Below, in pieces: positions 18,746-26,485 of a stretch of DNA of 51,813 bases. The stretch is from Deltaproteobacteria bacterium. Lineage in GTDB: Bacteria; Myxococcota_A; Polyangia; Polyangiales; JADJMO01. The DNA is taken from the NCBI GenBank assembly GCA_022843175.1, contig JALHOE010000039.1:1-51813 (forward strand), in the 5' to 3' direction. The stretch's first letter is position 1. Every line of letters begins with the position of its first letter. The notes below the pieces were generated by a model. It was not told the origin of the DNA. It was given only the letters and a program-made list of their open reading frames with translations, and searched no databases. A program made the position numbers and the translations under genes.

Positions 18746-19095
18746 CGGCGCGTCGACGGTCCAGAGGTTCCGCCCGTGGTCGTGCGCGTGATCCGTGGTC
18801 GTGGTCGTGAGCGGGCACGGGCACGGGCACGGGCATGGGCTCGATCGGCTCGCGCTTCAGCTGCGCACGCAACCGTCCCCCGTTTGGTTAACCGAATGTG
18901 CCGAGGCCTCGTGCCCGTGCGCGTGCCCGTGCCCGCTCACGTGCCCGTGCACGTCGGACGAGCACACCCACGAGGAGCGGGCCCACGCCGCGCCACGAGG
19001 CCGAGCGGCACCAGGTCCCGTACGCCAAACGAACCACTGCGGGAGGCCTGGACGACGGCATGCCGCGGTGTTCTCTATCACCCGAGCGTGGCGCC
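18746..19095. other. 350-bp stretch without a convincing gene; inverted GTGCCC hexamer arrays
   Basis: GGGCAC hexamers (about 18817-18838) face GTGCCC hexamers (about 18909-18952), an inverted arrangement around the palindrome GGTTAACC (18886-18893). Short frames read His-rich peptides (GHGHGHGHG on plus; HVSGHGHAHGHE on minus), but starts, lengths and codon use do not support a gene. Possibly the decayed remains of a His-rich metal-protein gene, or a structured regulatory region for the winged-helix gene at 19096. Confidence 0.5.
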
Positions 19096-19329
19096 ATGAC
19101 CGAGTTCGAGCGAGCCGTGCTCACGGTCCTGGCGCGTGCCGGCGAGCCGCTCGGCTGGTACCAGATAGAACGTAGACTCTCCACGATGGCGCTTGCCGAG
19201 CGCCCCAACCTGCTTCACGTGCTCGCCGAATTGCGGCGACGTGGCTTCGTGGAGCAAGTGGCTGCGGCGGTCGAACCCAGCGTTCGACACGTTCTCACGC
19301 CCGCGGGCAGAGCTGCGATCGAGCGTTAG
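19096..19329 (+). CDS. Small winged-helix DNA-binding protein
   Basis: A 77-residue protein, MTEFERAVLTVLARAGEPLGWYQIERRLS... It has the PadR/MarR-like layout: helix (FERAVLTVLARAG), recognition region (WYQIERRLS...LLHVLAELRRRGFVEQV) and a wing (PSVRHVLTPAGRAAI). There is no effector domain, so it is a bare winged helix. The ATG at 19096 is chosen because the in-frame sequence before it is low-complexity Arg/Ala coded by the GTGCCC repeats. The palindrome GGTTAACC about 200 bases upstream is a candidate site. Its stop overlaps the stop of the convergent Lgt-like gene by four bases. Confidence 0.65.
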   Translation: MTEFERAVLTVLARAGEPLGWYQIERRLSTMALAERPNLLHVLAELRRRGFVEQVAAAVEPSVRHVLTPAGRAAIER

Positions 19330-20093
19330 CTCGTGGCCCTGGCGGGCACGCGCACCCGGCGAAGCAGTAGGGCCGCACCTGCGAGGGCCAGCGCGATCGC
19401 GCCGTACTGCGCGGGCGTTCGTCCGAGGTAGCGCGCGTCCTCGATGCGAAGCTCGTCGAGGAGAAAGCGGAACGGCGCGTACGCAAGCAACATCGCTCCG
19501 ACCTGCGCGCCGGGGCGACGCGGCTTGCGGCCGAACGCGATGAGCGCCGTCGCCAGCACGGCGGTGAAGAGCGCCTCCTCGAGGCCGAGGTTGTGGTGCA
19601 CCCGCCCATCGAGCCACCGCTGTCCGAGGAAGAACGACGTCGGACGCCCGACGTGATCGTACGCGAGCGCACAGCCCACCCGCCCGAGCGTCCACGACAC
19701 CGGGAACGCGAAGCCGAAAGCGTCGGCGTAGTCGAGGGGGTTCTCGACCTTCGCGATGTGGAAGTACGCGAGGGCTCCGATCGCCGCGCCCGCGAACCCG
19801 CCGAACGAGCCGAGGGTCTCCCAGATGCGCAGCATGCGCGCCGGATCGGTGATCACGACGCGCGGCTCATACATCAACAAGTCGAGCACGTGCCCGCCCA
19901 CGAACCCACCGACCACCACCCACACGAGGAGCCAGCGCATCGTCCGCTCGGACAGCGAGCGTTCCCGTGCCCGCCTCATCACCAGTTGCCAGGCGATCGC
20001 GCCGGCGATGCCGACGAGAAAGCCGAAGAGGTGCAGCGTCACCGAACCGACGACGAGCTTCGGGGGCGGCAGGTAGGGAAGTGAGGCGCCCAA
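19326..20093 (-). CDS. Lgt-like membrane protein (prolipoprotein diacylglyceryl transferase family, atypical active site)
   Basis: A 255-residue membrane protein with seven predicted helices and the layout of Lgt: GFLVGIAGAIAWQLVMRRA, then GGFVGGHVLDLL, SFGGFAGAAIGAL, SWTLGRVGCALAYDHVGRP and YAPFRFLLDELR. In E. coli Lgt the essential His103 lies in the HGG motif; here that position is Phe (FGG). The Arg of GRIGN is kept (GRVG) but the following Asn is Cys. The C-terminal Arg is kept, with Asp where Glu243 would be. It may therefore be a non-lipoprotein paralogue with a changed reaction or a dead enzyme. The start is TTG at 20093; no ATG is available. Divergent from the histidine kinase gene by 97 bases. 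Confidence 0.85.
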   Translation of the reverse strand: MGASLPYLPPPKLVVGSVTLHLFGFLVGIAGAIAWQLVMRRARERSLSERTMRWLLVWVVVGGFVGGHVLDLLMYEPRVVITDPARMLRIWETLGSFGGFAGAAIGALAYFHIAKVENPLDYADAFGFAFPVSWTLGRVGCALAYDHVGRPTSFFLGQRWLDGRVHHNLGLEEALFTAVLATALIAFGRKPRRPGAQVGAMLLAYAPFRFLLDELRIEDARYLGRTPAQYGAIALALAGAALLLRRVRVPARATS

Positions 20094-20190
20094 CGGGTGA
20101 GAGCATACGCGCAGTCCTCGCGGCAGGCCCGGTCTCGAGCGACCTGCTGGCGTCGTTGGCGGGCGCGTCTGATATCTTTCGCGCCAGCCC

Positions 20191-22335
20191 GTGAGTCAGA
20201 TGTCCTGCCGCGCCACGCGCCTTCTGCTCGAAGCCGCCGAGCTGCGCGGCCTCGACCCGGCGGCCGTCGTCGAGGGTCTCCCGCTGTCGTACGAGGAGCT
20301 CCGCGATGTACGGCGTCGCATCCCGTGGAGCGAGTTCGTCGAGTTCATCGACCGACTCGAGCGCGCGGTCGGCGGCGCCGCGGGGCTCGAAGCGCTCGGC
20401 GAGGCGACCATGCAGGCGCCCTCCTACGGCTTCTTTCGCACGGCTGCGCGGCAGGTTCTCACGCCGCGCCGACTCAACGAGCTCGGCGCGCGGTTCGTCG
20501 CGCCGACCCTCTTCCCCGACCTGCCGTTCGAGATTCTCGAGTCGACCGATCGCGGGATGGTCCTCCGCGTCGTGCTGCCCCCGTCGTGGCGGAACTGCCC
20601 GGGGTTCTTTCACATCTGCGCCGGCGCGCTCGGCGCCATCACGACGCTGCTAGGGCTCCCCAGAACCAACACCGAGCTCTCGCTCGGGAATCGCTACGCG
20701 GTCCTCGAGCTCACCTATCCGCAGACCCCTCGCTCCCTCGGCACGGCCTTTCGCCGGGCGCGCGCGTGGCTCGCGGGCGTTCCCGTCCACGAGCTGTGGG
20801 AGCAACAGGACGCGGTGCACGAGAGCTACCAGGCGATGCTCCGCAGCCGCCAGGAGTTCCGCGATCTCCTCGACTCCGCGCCGATCGGCGCGGCGATCCA
20901 CCGCGACGGCAAGTACCTGTGGGTCAACGCGGCGCTCGCGCAGATGGCGGGCTGGAACGACCCGGCCGAGTTCGTCGGTCGCTCGCTGCTCGACGACGTC
21001 CACCCCGACGACCGCGCGCGCGTGATCGCGCGGCTCTCGAAGCCCACCTCCGCCTCGGAGCGCGGCGAATACCGGATCCTTCGGCGCGACGGCAGCGTTT
21101 CGACGTGGGAGTTCGCCGCCACCCAGAACGTCATGTTCATGGGCGCGCCCGCGCGGCTCATGCTCGGCAACGACATCACCGAGCGCGTCCGCGCGCGCGA
21201 GCAGCTCGCGCTCAACGAGCGCATGGCCTCGCTCGGCATGCTCGCCGCGGGGGTCGCCCACGAGATCAACAATCCACTCACGTATGTGCAGCTCAACGTC
21301 CAGGCGATCGCGCGCGAGGCCGAGCGAACCGACGCGAGCCGCGACCTGCGCGAAGCGGCGGCCACCGCCCTCGAGGGGCTCGAGCGCGTGCGCGCGATCG
21401 TCGCCGACCTCCGGACCTTCGCCCGCTCCGACGAGGACACGATCGGCCCGGTCGACGTGAACGACATCATCAAGACGACGCTGCGGCTCGCCGAGCGGAC
21501 GATCGCCGGCACCTCCAAGATCGAGGTCTCGTTCGGCGAGGTGCCGACGGTGTCGGGCAATCGCGGCCGGCTCGGGCAGGTGATCCTCAACCTGCTCGTC
21601 AACGCGCACGAGGCGATCGAGGAGCGCGGTCTGCCCGGCGTCATCCGCGTCCGCTCCTCGCGCGAGCCGTCCGGGCACGTGGTGATCGAAATCGCGGACA
21701 ACGGCGTCGGCATCCCGAGCGACGTGCTCTCGCGCGTGTTCGAGCCGTTCTTCACGACCAAGCCGGTTCGTCGCGGAACGGGCCTCGGGCTCGCGATCTG
21801 CCACCGCATCGTGAGCGGCTACGAGGGCGGGATCACGATCGAGTCGTCGCCCGCCGTGGGCTCCGATCCGGGCCTCCGCACGTTCGTGCGCATTCGCCTC
21901 CAGCCCGCCGACGGCGCCTCCGGCAGCACTCCGCCCGGCGCGGTTCACTCGGCGGTCCTCGCGCGCAAGCGCATCCTCGTCGTGGACGACGAGCCCGCGG
22001 TCGGCCGCGCCATCGACGCGTCGCTGGGTCAGCTTCACGACGTCGTGGTCGTCAACGACGGCCGCGCGGCGCTCGAGCTCTTGCACGCAGACCCTGCGTT
22101 CGACGTCGTGCTGTGCGACGTGATGATGCCCGGCTTCGACGGCATCGAGCTCTTCGAAGAGGTGGCGCGAACCCTACCCGCGCTCGCCCATCGCTTCGTG
22201 TTCATGAGCGGCGGCGCGTTCACGCCGAGGTCGCGCGCGTTCCTCGCGACGTCGCGCAACCAACGCATCGAGAAGCCGTTCAACGTCGTGCAGCTCGCCG
22301 CGGCGATCGAGCACGCAGCGAAGCGCCCAGCGTAA
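20191..22335 (+). CDS. Hybrid histidine kinase: ligand-binding-like N-domain, PAS, HisKA/HATPase, receiver
   Basis: A 714-residue soluble kinase with no transmembrane helix. Residues 1-200 resemble the N-terminal ligand-binding domain of AraC/OruR-type regulators (inference from SYEELRDVRRRIPWSEFVEF and SYGFFRTAARQVLTPRRL). A PAS domain follows (about 225-345; RDLLDSAPIGAAIHRDG, VHPDDR), then the H-box GVAHEINNPLTYV with His about 356, the N box NRGRLGQVILNLLVNAHEAI, the G boxes DNGVGIP and GTGLGLAICHRI, and a receiver (about 595-710; RILVVDDEPAVG, acceptor Asp in CDVMMPGFDG at about 643, Lys in IEKPF). It probably senses a small cytoplasmic molecule. The start is GTG; ATG at 20200 is an alternative. 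No separate output regulator is adjacent. Confidence 0.92.
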   Translation: MSQMSCRATRLLLEAAELRGLDPAAVVEGLPLSYEELRDVRRRIPWSEFVEFIDRLERAVGGAAGLEALGEATMQAPSYGFFRTAARQVLTPRRLNELGARFVAPTLFPDLPFEILESTDRGMVLRVVLPPSWRNCPGFFHICAGALGAITTLLGLPRTNTELSLGNRYAVLELTYPQTPRSLGTAFRRARAWLAGVPVHELWEQQDAVHESYQAMLRSRQEFRDLLDSAPIGAAIHRDGKYLWVNAALAQMAGWNDPAEFVGRSLLDDVHPDDRARVIARLSKPTSASERGEYRILRRDGSVSTWEFAATQNVMFMGAPARLMLGNDITERVRAREQLALNERMASLGMLAAGVAHEINNPLTYVQLNVQAIAREAERTDASRDLREAAATALEGLERVRAIVADLRTFARSDEDTIGPVDVNDIIKTTLRLAERTIAGTSKIEVSFGEVPTVSGNRGRLGQVILNLLVNAHEAIEERGLPGVIRVRSSREPSGHVVIEIADNGVGIPSDVLSRVFEPFFTTKPVRRGTGLGLAICHRIVSGYEGGITIESSPAVGSDPGLRTFVRIRLQPADGASGSTPPGAVHSAVLARKRILVVDDEPAVGRAIDASLGQLHDVVVVNDGRAALELLHADPAFDVVLCDVMMPGFDGIELFEEVARTLPALAHRFVFMSGGAFTPRSRAFLATSRNQRIEKPFNVVQLAAAIEHAAKRPA

Positions 22336-23269
22336 GCAGGGCGAGCACGAGCGCCGGCGTCAGCGGCGCGGTCACCGCCATCGCGCAGCCGGTCCCGACG
22401 AAGTCGCCCTCCTCCGACGCCTGCGCGGGCGCGAGCGAGACGTCGTCGCTCGCGACCAGGGCGCGCGACGGGCGGCCGTACTTCGCGACGACGAGCTCCT
22501 CGACGCCGATGAATCGCTTCCCGCGTCGCCGGAGCTCGGCGATGAGCTGCGGGAGCGCGGCCACCGTCCCGCGCAGGGTGCTGTGGAGGAGCACGATGCC
22601 GGTGCGCCCCGCGTCCACCGGCCCGAGCACGTGGGCCATGATGCACGGCACGGGATCGGGCTTCGACTCGCACGCCCAGTCGAGCGAGTCGATGTTCCAG
22701 CCGATGTGGACCCCGTACCGCGCGACCGTGGGCGCCACGCGATCGAGCGCCGCTTGCGGCCCGAAATACGGTTCGCCGAAGGGCGCGCGGACCAGGCGGG
22801 TCGCGAGGGCGTCGGGCGCGACCGCACCGAGCACGGCGACGACGCCAGCGAGCTCCGCGTCCACGTCGGTCGACGTGTCGCCCAAGCTCTCGTGGGTCAC
22901 GCCGTGGTTGCCGACCTCGTGCCCGTCCGCGACGAGCCGCTGGAGCAGCGTGCGCGCGGACGACGACGTGAGCACGTCCACCGCGTTGCGCGTGTTCACG
23001 AAGAACGTCGCGTGCACCCGCTCTGCGCGGAGGATGTCGGCGACCGCGGCCGTGTTCCCGTCCTCGTCCGGTCCGTCGTCGAACGTGAGCGCGATCGACG
23101 ACGGATCCGCGTCGACGTCGAAGTCGAGCACCGGGACACCGGCCGGCACGCGGAGCGGAGCGCTCGCGGCAGCGACGCTGTCTCCGTGATGCCGCCCGGG
23201 CGAGCCACACCCGGGGCTCCCGAGACAGAGGCCGAGGCACCACAGGCTGAACCCGAATCGTCCGCGCAT
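22280..23269 (-). CDS. Polysaccharide deacetylase (NodB domain) with MYXO-CTERM-like tail
   Basis: A 329-residue secreted CE4-family enzyme. The metal site is intact: TFDDGPDEDGN (catalytic and metal Asp) and GNHGVTHESL (His-x3-His). Motif 3 RAPFGEPYFG and the later LLHSTLRGT motif are also present. Such enzymes remove N-acetyl groups from chitin, peptidoglycan or similar sugars. The N-terminus has a signal with SPGC that could be a lipobox. The C-terminus GTGCAMAVTAPLTPALVLALLTLGASL followed by RARSPRRAARR fits the Cys-helix-Arg pattern of MYXO-CTERM surface sorting. The gene overlaps the end of the histidine kinase gene by 56 bases, tail to tail. The ATG at 23269 is chosen because it opens the signal peptide. 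Confidence 0.9.
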   Translation of the reverse strand: MRGRFGFSLWCLGLCLGSPGCGSPGRHHGDSVAAASAPLRVPAGVPVLDFDVDADPSSIALTFDDGPDEDGNTAAVADILRAERVHATFFVNTRNAVDVLTSSSARTLLQRLVADGHEVGNHGVTHESLGDTSTDVDAELAGVVAVLGAVAPDALATRLVRAPFGEPYFGPQAALDRVAPTVARYGVHIGWNIDSLDWACESKPDPVPCIMAHVLGPVDAGRTGIVLLHSTLRGTVAALPQLIAELRRRGKRFIGVEELVVAKYGRPSRALVASDDVSLAPAQASEEGDFVGTGCAMAVTAPLTPALVLALLTLGASLRARSPRRAARR

Positions 23270-23326
23270 GCGGGAGCGCGTAGCAGCGGATGTGCCGCCG
23301 ACGTTTTGACGTAAGCTCACCCAACC

Positions 23327-24232
23327 GTGATCGATCGAGCGACCGCCGTCGGACTCGTGCTCTCCCACCTCGCCGCCGCGGGCGTCTCCTGCACGCGCGA
23401 GCCAACCGCCGTCACCGCGAGCCCCGCGCCGGAGCCGCCGTCTACAGCGACGACCAGCGCAACGAGCGCGCCGAACAACGACGGCGGCGCGGAAGCGAGC
23501 CCCGACGCGGTCGCCGTTTCGGTCCCCGACGTGGCGGTCGCCGTTTCGGTCGCCGACGCAGCGGTCGCCATGAGCCCCGACGCCGGCAAGGCGAAGTTCA
23601 AGTTCCCGGCCAAGTGCTTCAAGGACAGCGACTGCGGTCCCGACGCGTACTGCGTGCTGAACTTCAACGGCGCGAACTTCGAGAAGGGGCCCGGCTACTG
23701 CTCGAAGGAAGCGCCGATCTACGAGGGCCGGCCGCTCGTGATCGACGGCGAGGTCCACGTGGCCAGCGCCGCGCGGCCCGCCGCGGCGCTCGAGGAGCAC
23801 GCGAGCGTCGCCGCCTTCGCCCGCACCATCGCGTCGCTGCTCGCGCTCGGCGCGCCGCGCCACCTCGTCGAGAAGACGAGCCGAGCGCTGCACGACGAGA
23901 TCCGACACGCCGAGGAGGCGTGGGTCGACTCGGGCCCCGGCCCCCTCCCCGCGGCGATCGCGCCGTTCCCCGCCCTCGCGTCGCTCCCCGCGGCGCTGGT
24001 GGTCGACGTGTTCCGCGGCGGCTGCCTCGGCGAGACGCGCGCTTCGGCGCGAGCGCTCGCGCGCGGCGACCGCGAGATCGGCGAGGACGAAGCCCGTCAC
24101 GCAGCCCTCGCGTTCGAGACCGCGCTGTGGCTCGCGAACCACTTCGCCGACGCCCGCAGCGCGCTCGATCGCGAGCTCGCGGCGTGTGACGACCGAGAGC
24201 TCGCGCCGCTCCTCGCGGTGCTCGCGAGCTGA
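23327..24232 (+). CDS. Secreted lipoprotein with ferritin-like di-iron four-helix domain
   Basis: A 301-residue protein starting at GTG. A hydrophobic start ends in AAAGVSC (lipobox-like, Cys22). Residues 25-85 are a low-complexity Ala/Val/Ser/Pro linker and residues about 90-125 a Cys-rich knot (CFKDSDCGPDAYC ... GYC). The rest is four-helical with ferritin-type ligands: ALEEHASVAAFAR (Glu-x2-His-like), DEIRHAEE, FRGGCLGE and GEDEARHAAL. These Glu/His positions match the pattern of ferritin-like di-iron proteins. A lipid-anchored, periplasmic or surface version is unusual, although similar proteins occur in myxobacteria. Function (metal storage, oxidase or hydroxylase) is not determined by sequence. 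Divergent from the deacetylase by 57 bases. Confidence 0.85.
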   Translation: MIDRATAVGLVLSHLAAAGVSCTREPTAVTASPAPEPPSTATTSATSAPNNDGGAEASPDAVAVSVPDVAVAVSVADAAVAMSPDAGKAKFKFPAKCFKDSDCGPDAYCVLNFNGANFEKGPGYCSKEAPIYEGRPLVIDGEVHVASAARPAAALEEHASVAAFARTIASLLALGAPRHLVEKTSRALHDEIRHAEEAWVDSGPGPLPAAIAPFPALASLPAALVVDVFRGGCLGETRASARALARGDREIGEDEARHAALAFETALWLANHFADARSALDRELAACDDRELAPLLAVLAS

Positions 24233-24237
24233 TTCTC

Positions 24238-24771
24238 ATGAAGCGGCCTCGCGCGCGACCGCGCTTCACGCTCGAGCTCTCGCTCGCGCCGGACGAGGTG
24301 ACCGAGCGCGTGCGCGCGCACCTCGCCCGCAGCGAGGGCAAGATCACCGGCCGCGTGTTTCGGCGCACGGTGCTGCTCACCGTATGCAAGGAGGACACGC
24401 ACTTCTGGTCGCCTCACCTCGACATCCAGCTCGACGACGGCACCGACGGCGGCACCCGTCTCACGGCGATGTTCTCGCCGGCCCCGACGATTTGGACGGC
24501 GTTCCTCGGGCTTCAGCTCACGTTCGCCCTGTTGTCGCTCGGCGCGGCGGTCTGGGTGATGAGCGTGTGGATGTCGGGCGAGAGCACGCGCCCGGGTCTG
24601 GTGAGCCTCGCGGCGATGCTCTTCGGCGGCGGCTTCTCGTACGGCGCTGCTTACGTCGGGCAGGGCATCGGCTCCGAGCAGATGTACGAGCTGCGCGCGT
24701 TCCTCATGGAGTCGCTCCGCGACGACAACACGGTGGACTTGGCGACACAGACACCGTTGATCGAGGGCTGA
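24238..24771 (+). CDS. Small membrane protein with two transmembrane helices, unknown function
   Basis: A 177-residue protein. Residues 1-85 are a soluble alpha/beta domain (FTLELSLAPDEVTERVRAHL...). Two helices follow, about 83-105 (IWTAFLGLQLTFALLSLGAA) and 118-140 (LVSLAAMLFGGGFSYGAAYV), then a short C-terminal helix EQMYELRAFLMESL. The ATG is five bases after the stop of the ferritin-like gene, so the two are co-transcribed. The N-terminal part resembles small cytosolic domains in other hypothetical membrane proteins, but I cannot name a family. Confidence 0.8.
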   Translation: MKRPRARPRFTLELSLAPDEVTERVRAHLARSEGKITGRVFRRTVLLTVCKEDTHFWSPHLDIQLDDGTDGGTRLTAMFSPAPTIWTAFLGLQLTFALLSLGAAVWVMSVWMSGESTRPGLVSLAAMLFGGGFSYGAAYVGQGIGSEQMYELRAFLMESLRDDNTVDLATQTPLIEG

Positions 24772-24806
24772 CTCTCGCGCAGTCTCCTGCGACGGGAGGG
24801 TCGCTC

Positions 24807-26456
24807 ATGAGGGGGGTTTACGCGTTGTTCGTGTGCTGGGTCGCGGCGTGTGCTCCTACGCCGCGCGCGCCCGCAAAGCCGGTGGTCAGCGAGGACGTGC
24901 CGCTCTTCGAGGGGCTCGGCACGCTGCATCGTCCGATCACCACGTCCTCGCCCGAGGCGCAGCGGTACTTCGATCAGGGCCTCGCGTTCTTGTACGCGTT
25001 CAACCACGACGAGTCGATTCGCTCGTTTCGCAAGGCCGCGGCGCTCGATCCGTCGTGCGCGATGGCCGAGTGGGGCGTCGCGCTCGCCAACGGCCCGCAC
25101 ATCAACTTCCCCATGTTGCCGCCGGCCCGCGCCAAGGCCGCGCACGCCGCGATGGCGCGCGCCAAAACACTCTCGGCGAGCCCGCTCGAGCGCGAGCTCA
25201 TCGCCGCGCTCGACAAGCGCTACCACGACCCCGAGCCCGACGACCGCAAGCCGCTCGACGAGGCCTACGCCGCGGCGATGCGCGCGGTGCACGAGCAGCA
25301 CCCCGACGACGCCGACGTCGGCGCGCTCTTCGCCGAGGCGATGATGGACCTGCGCCCGTGGGACCTCTGGCTGCCGGACGGCAAGCCGCAGCCCGGCACC
25401 GAGGAGATCGTGCGCACGCTCGAGAAGGTCCTCGGCAAGACCCCCGATCATCCGTTGGCGAACCACCTCTACATCCACGCGGTCGAGGCGTCGCCGAGCC
25501 CCGAGCGGGCGACCGCCGCCGCCGCGCGCCTGCGCAAGCTGCAGCCCGGCCTCGGCCACCTCGTGCACATGCCCACGCACATCGACGTGCGCACCGGCCT
25601 CTGGGAAGAGGCCATCGCCTCCAACCGCGCGGCGATCGACGCCGACGCGCGCTACGTCGCGAAGCGACCGGAGCAGGGCTTCTACCGCATCTACATGGCG
25701 CACAACCGCCACATGCTCACCTTCGCGGCGATGATGACCGGCAAGAGCGAGCTCGCGCTCAAGAGCATCCGCGAGATGGTCGCCGCGGTGCCGGCGGAGT
25801 TCGTCAAAGAGAACGCCAGCACCATCGACGGTTACCTCGGCATGCCGTTCGAGGTGCTCATGCGGTTCGGCAAGTGGGACGAGATCCTCGCCGAGCCGCA
25901 GCCGCCGCCGATGCTGCCGATCGCCCGCCTGCTCCGCCGGTACGCGCGCGGCGTCGCGTACGCGGCCAAGGGCGACCTCGCGCACGCGCGCGACGAGCAG
26001 AAGGCGTTCCTCGAGGGCAAGACGGCGCTCGCCAAGGACGCCACGTTCGGCAACAACTCCGCGCACGACCTCGTCGCCGTCGCAGAGCACGTCCTCGCGG
26101 GCGAGATCCTCTACCGCGACGGCAAACAGAAAGAGGGCATCGCCGAGCTGCGGACCGCGGTCGCGATGGAGGACAAGCTTCGCTACGACGAGCCGCCGGA
26201 CTGGATCCAACCCGTCCGCCACGCGCTCGGCGCGGCGCTGATCAAGGCGGGCACGCCGGGGGACGCCGAGGAGGTCTACCGCGAGGATCTCAAGCGCCTC
26301 CCCGGCAACGTCTGGTCACTGCACGGGCTCGCGCGCAGCCTGCGCGTGCAGAAGAAGGACGCCGAGGCGAAGGACGTCGAGGCCCGGCTCGCGAAGGCGC
26401 TCACCGGCGCCGACATCGAGCTGACCTCGTCGTGCATGTGCCTGCCGGGGATCTGA
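24807..26456 (+). CDS. TPR-repeat lipoprotein with HMPTHI motif
   Basis: A 549-residue protein with a signal ending VCWVAAC (lipobox). It belongs to a bacterial family of secreted TPR proteins marked by RYFDQGLAFLYAFNHDESIRSF, CAMAEWGVALANGPHINFP, NHLYIHAVEASPSPERA and GLGHLVHMPTHIDVRTGLWEEAI. Two or more TPR-like helical pairs extend to the C-terminus (YAAKGDLAHARDEQKAFLEG, LGAALIKAGTPGDAEEVYREDL). Conserved His residues in YIHA, HMPTHI and AHNRHML could form a metal site, so an enzyme role is possible. A Cys-rich end, SSCMCLPGI, closes the protein. The ATG at 24807 follows GGGAGGG. Its stop lies 29 bases from the convergent kinase gene. Confidence 0.88.
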   Translation: MRGVYALFVCWVAACAPTPRAPAKPVVSEDVPLFEGLGTLHRPITTSSPEAQRYFDQGLAFLYAFNHDESIRSFRKAAALDPSCAMAEWGVALANGPHINFPMLPPARAKAAHAAMARAKTLSASPLERELIAALDKRYHDPEPDDRKPLDEAYAAAMRAVHEQHPDDADVGALFAEAMMDLRPWDLWLPDGKPQPGTEEIVRTLEKVLGKTPDHPLANHLYIHAVEASPSPERATAAAARLRKLQPGLGHLVHMPTHIDVRTGLWEEAIASNRAAIDADARYVAKRPEQGFYRIYMAHNRHMLTFAAMMTGKSELALKSIREMVAAVPAEFVKENASTIDGYLGMPFEVLMRFGKWDEILAEPQPPPMLPIARLLRRYARGVAYAAKGDLAHARDEQKAFLEGKTALAKDATFGNNSAHDLVAVAEHVLAGEILYRDGKQKEGIAELRTAVAMEDKLRYDEPPDWIQPVRHALGAALIKAGTPGDAEEVYREDLKRLPGNVWSLHGLARSLRVQKKDAEAKDVEARLAKALTGADIELTSSCMCLPGI

Positions 26457-26485
26457 GGGCCCCTCACGAGACGCAGGGATCCCGT

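Noticed and set aside
18795-19175. His-rich reading frames on both strands (GHGHGHGHG and HVSGHGHAHGHE)
   Set aside because: Caused by GTGCCC hexamers; short, no ribosome-binding site, and codon use unlike genes around. Recorded as repeat structure only.
24186-24806. Upstream extension of the TPR lipoprotein frame
   Set aside because: It overlaps two other genes and would bury the lipoprotein signal.
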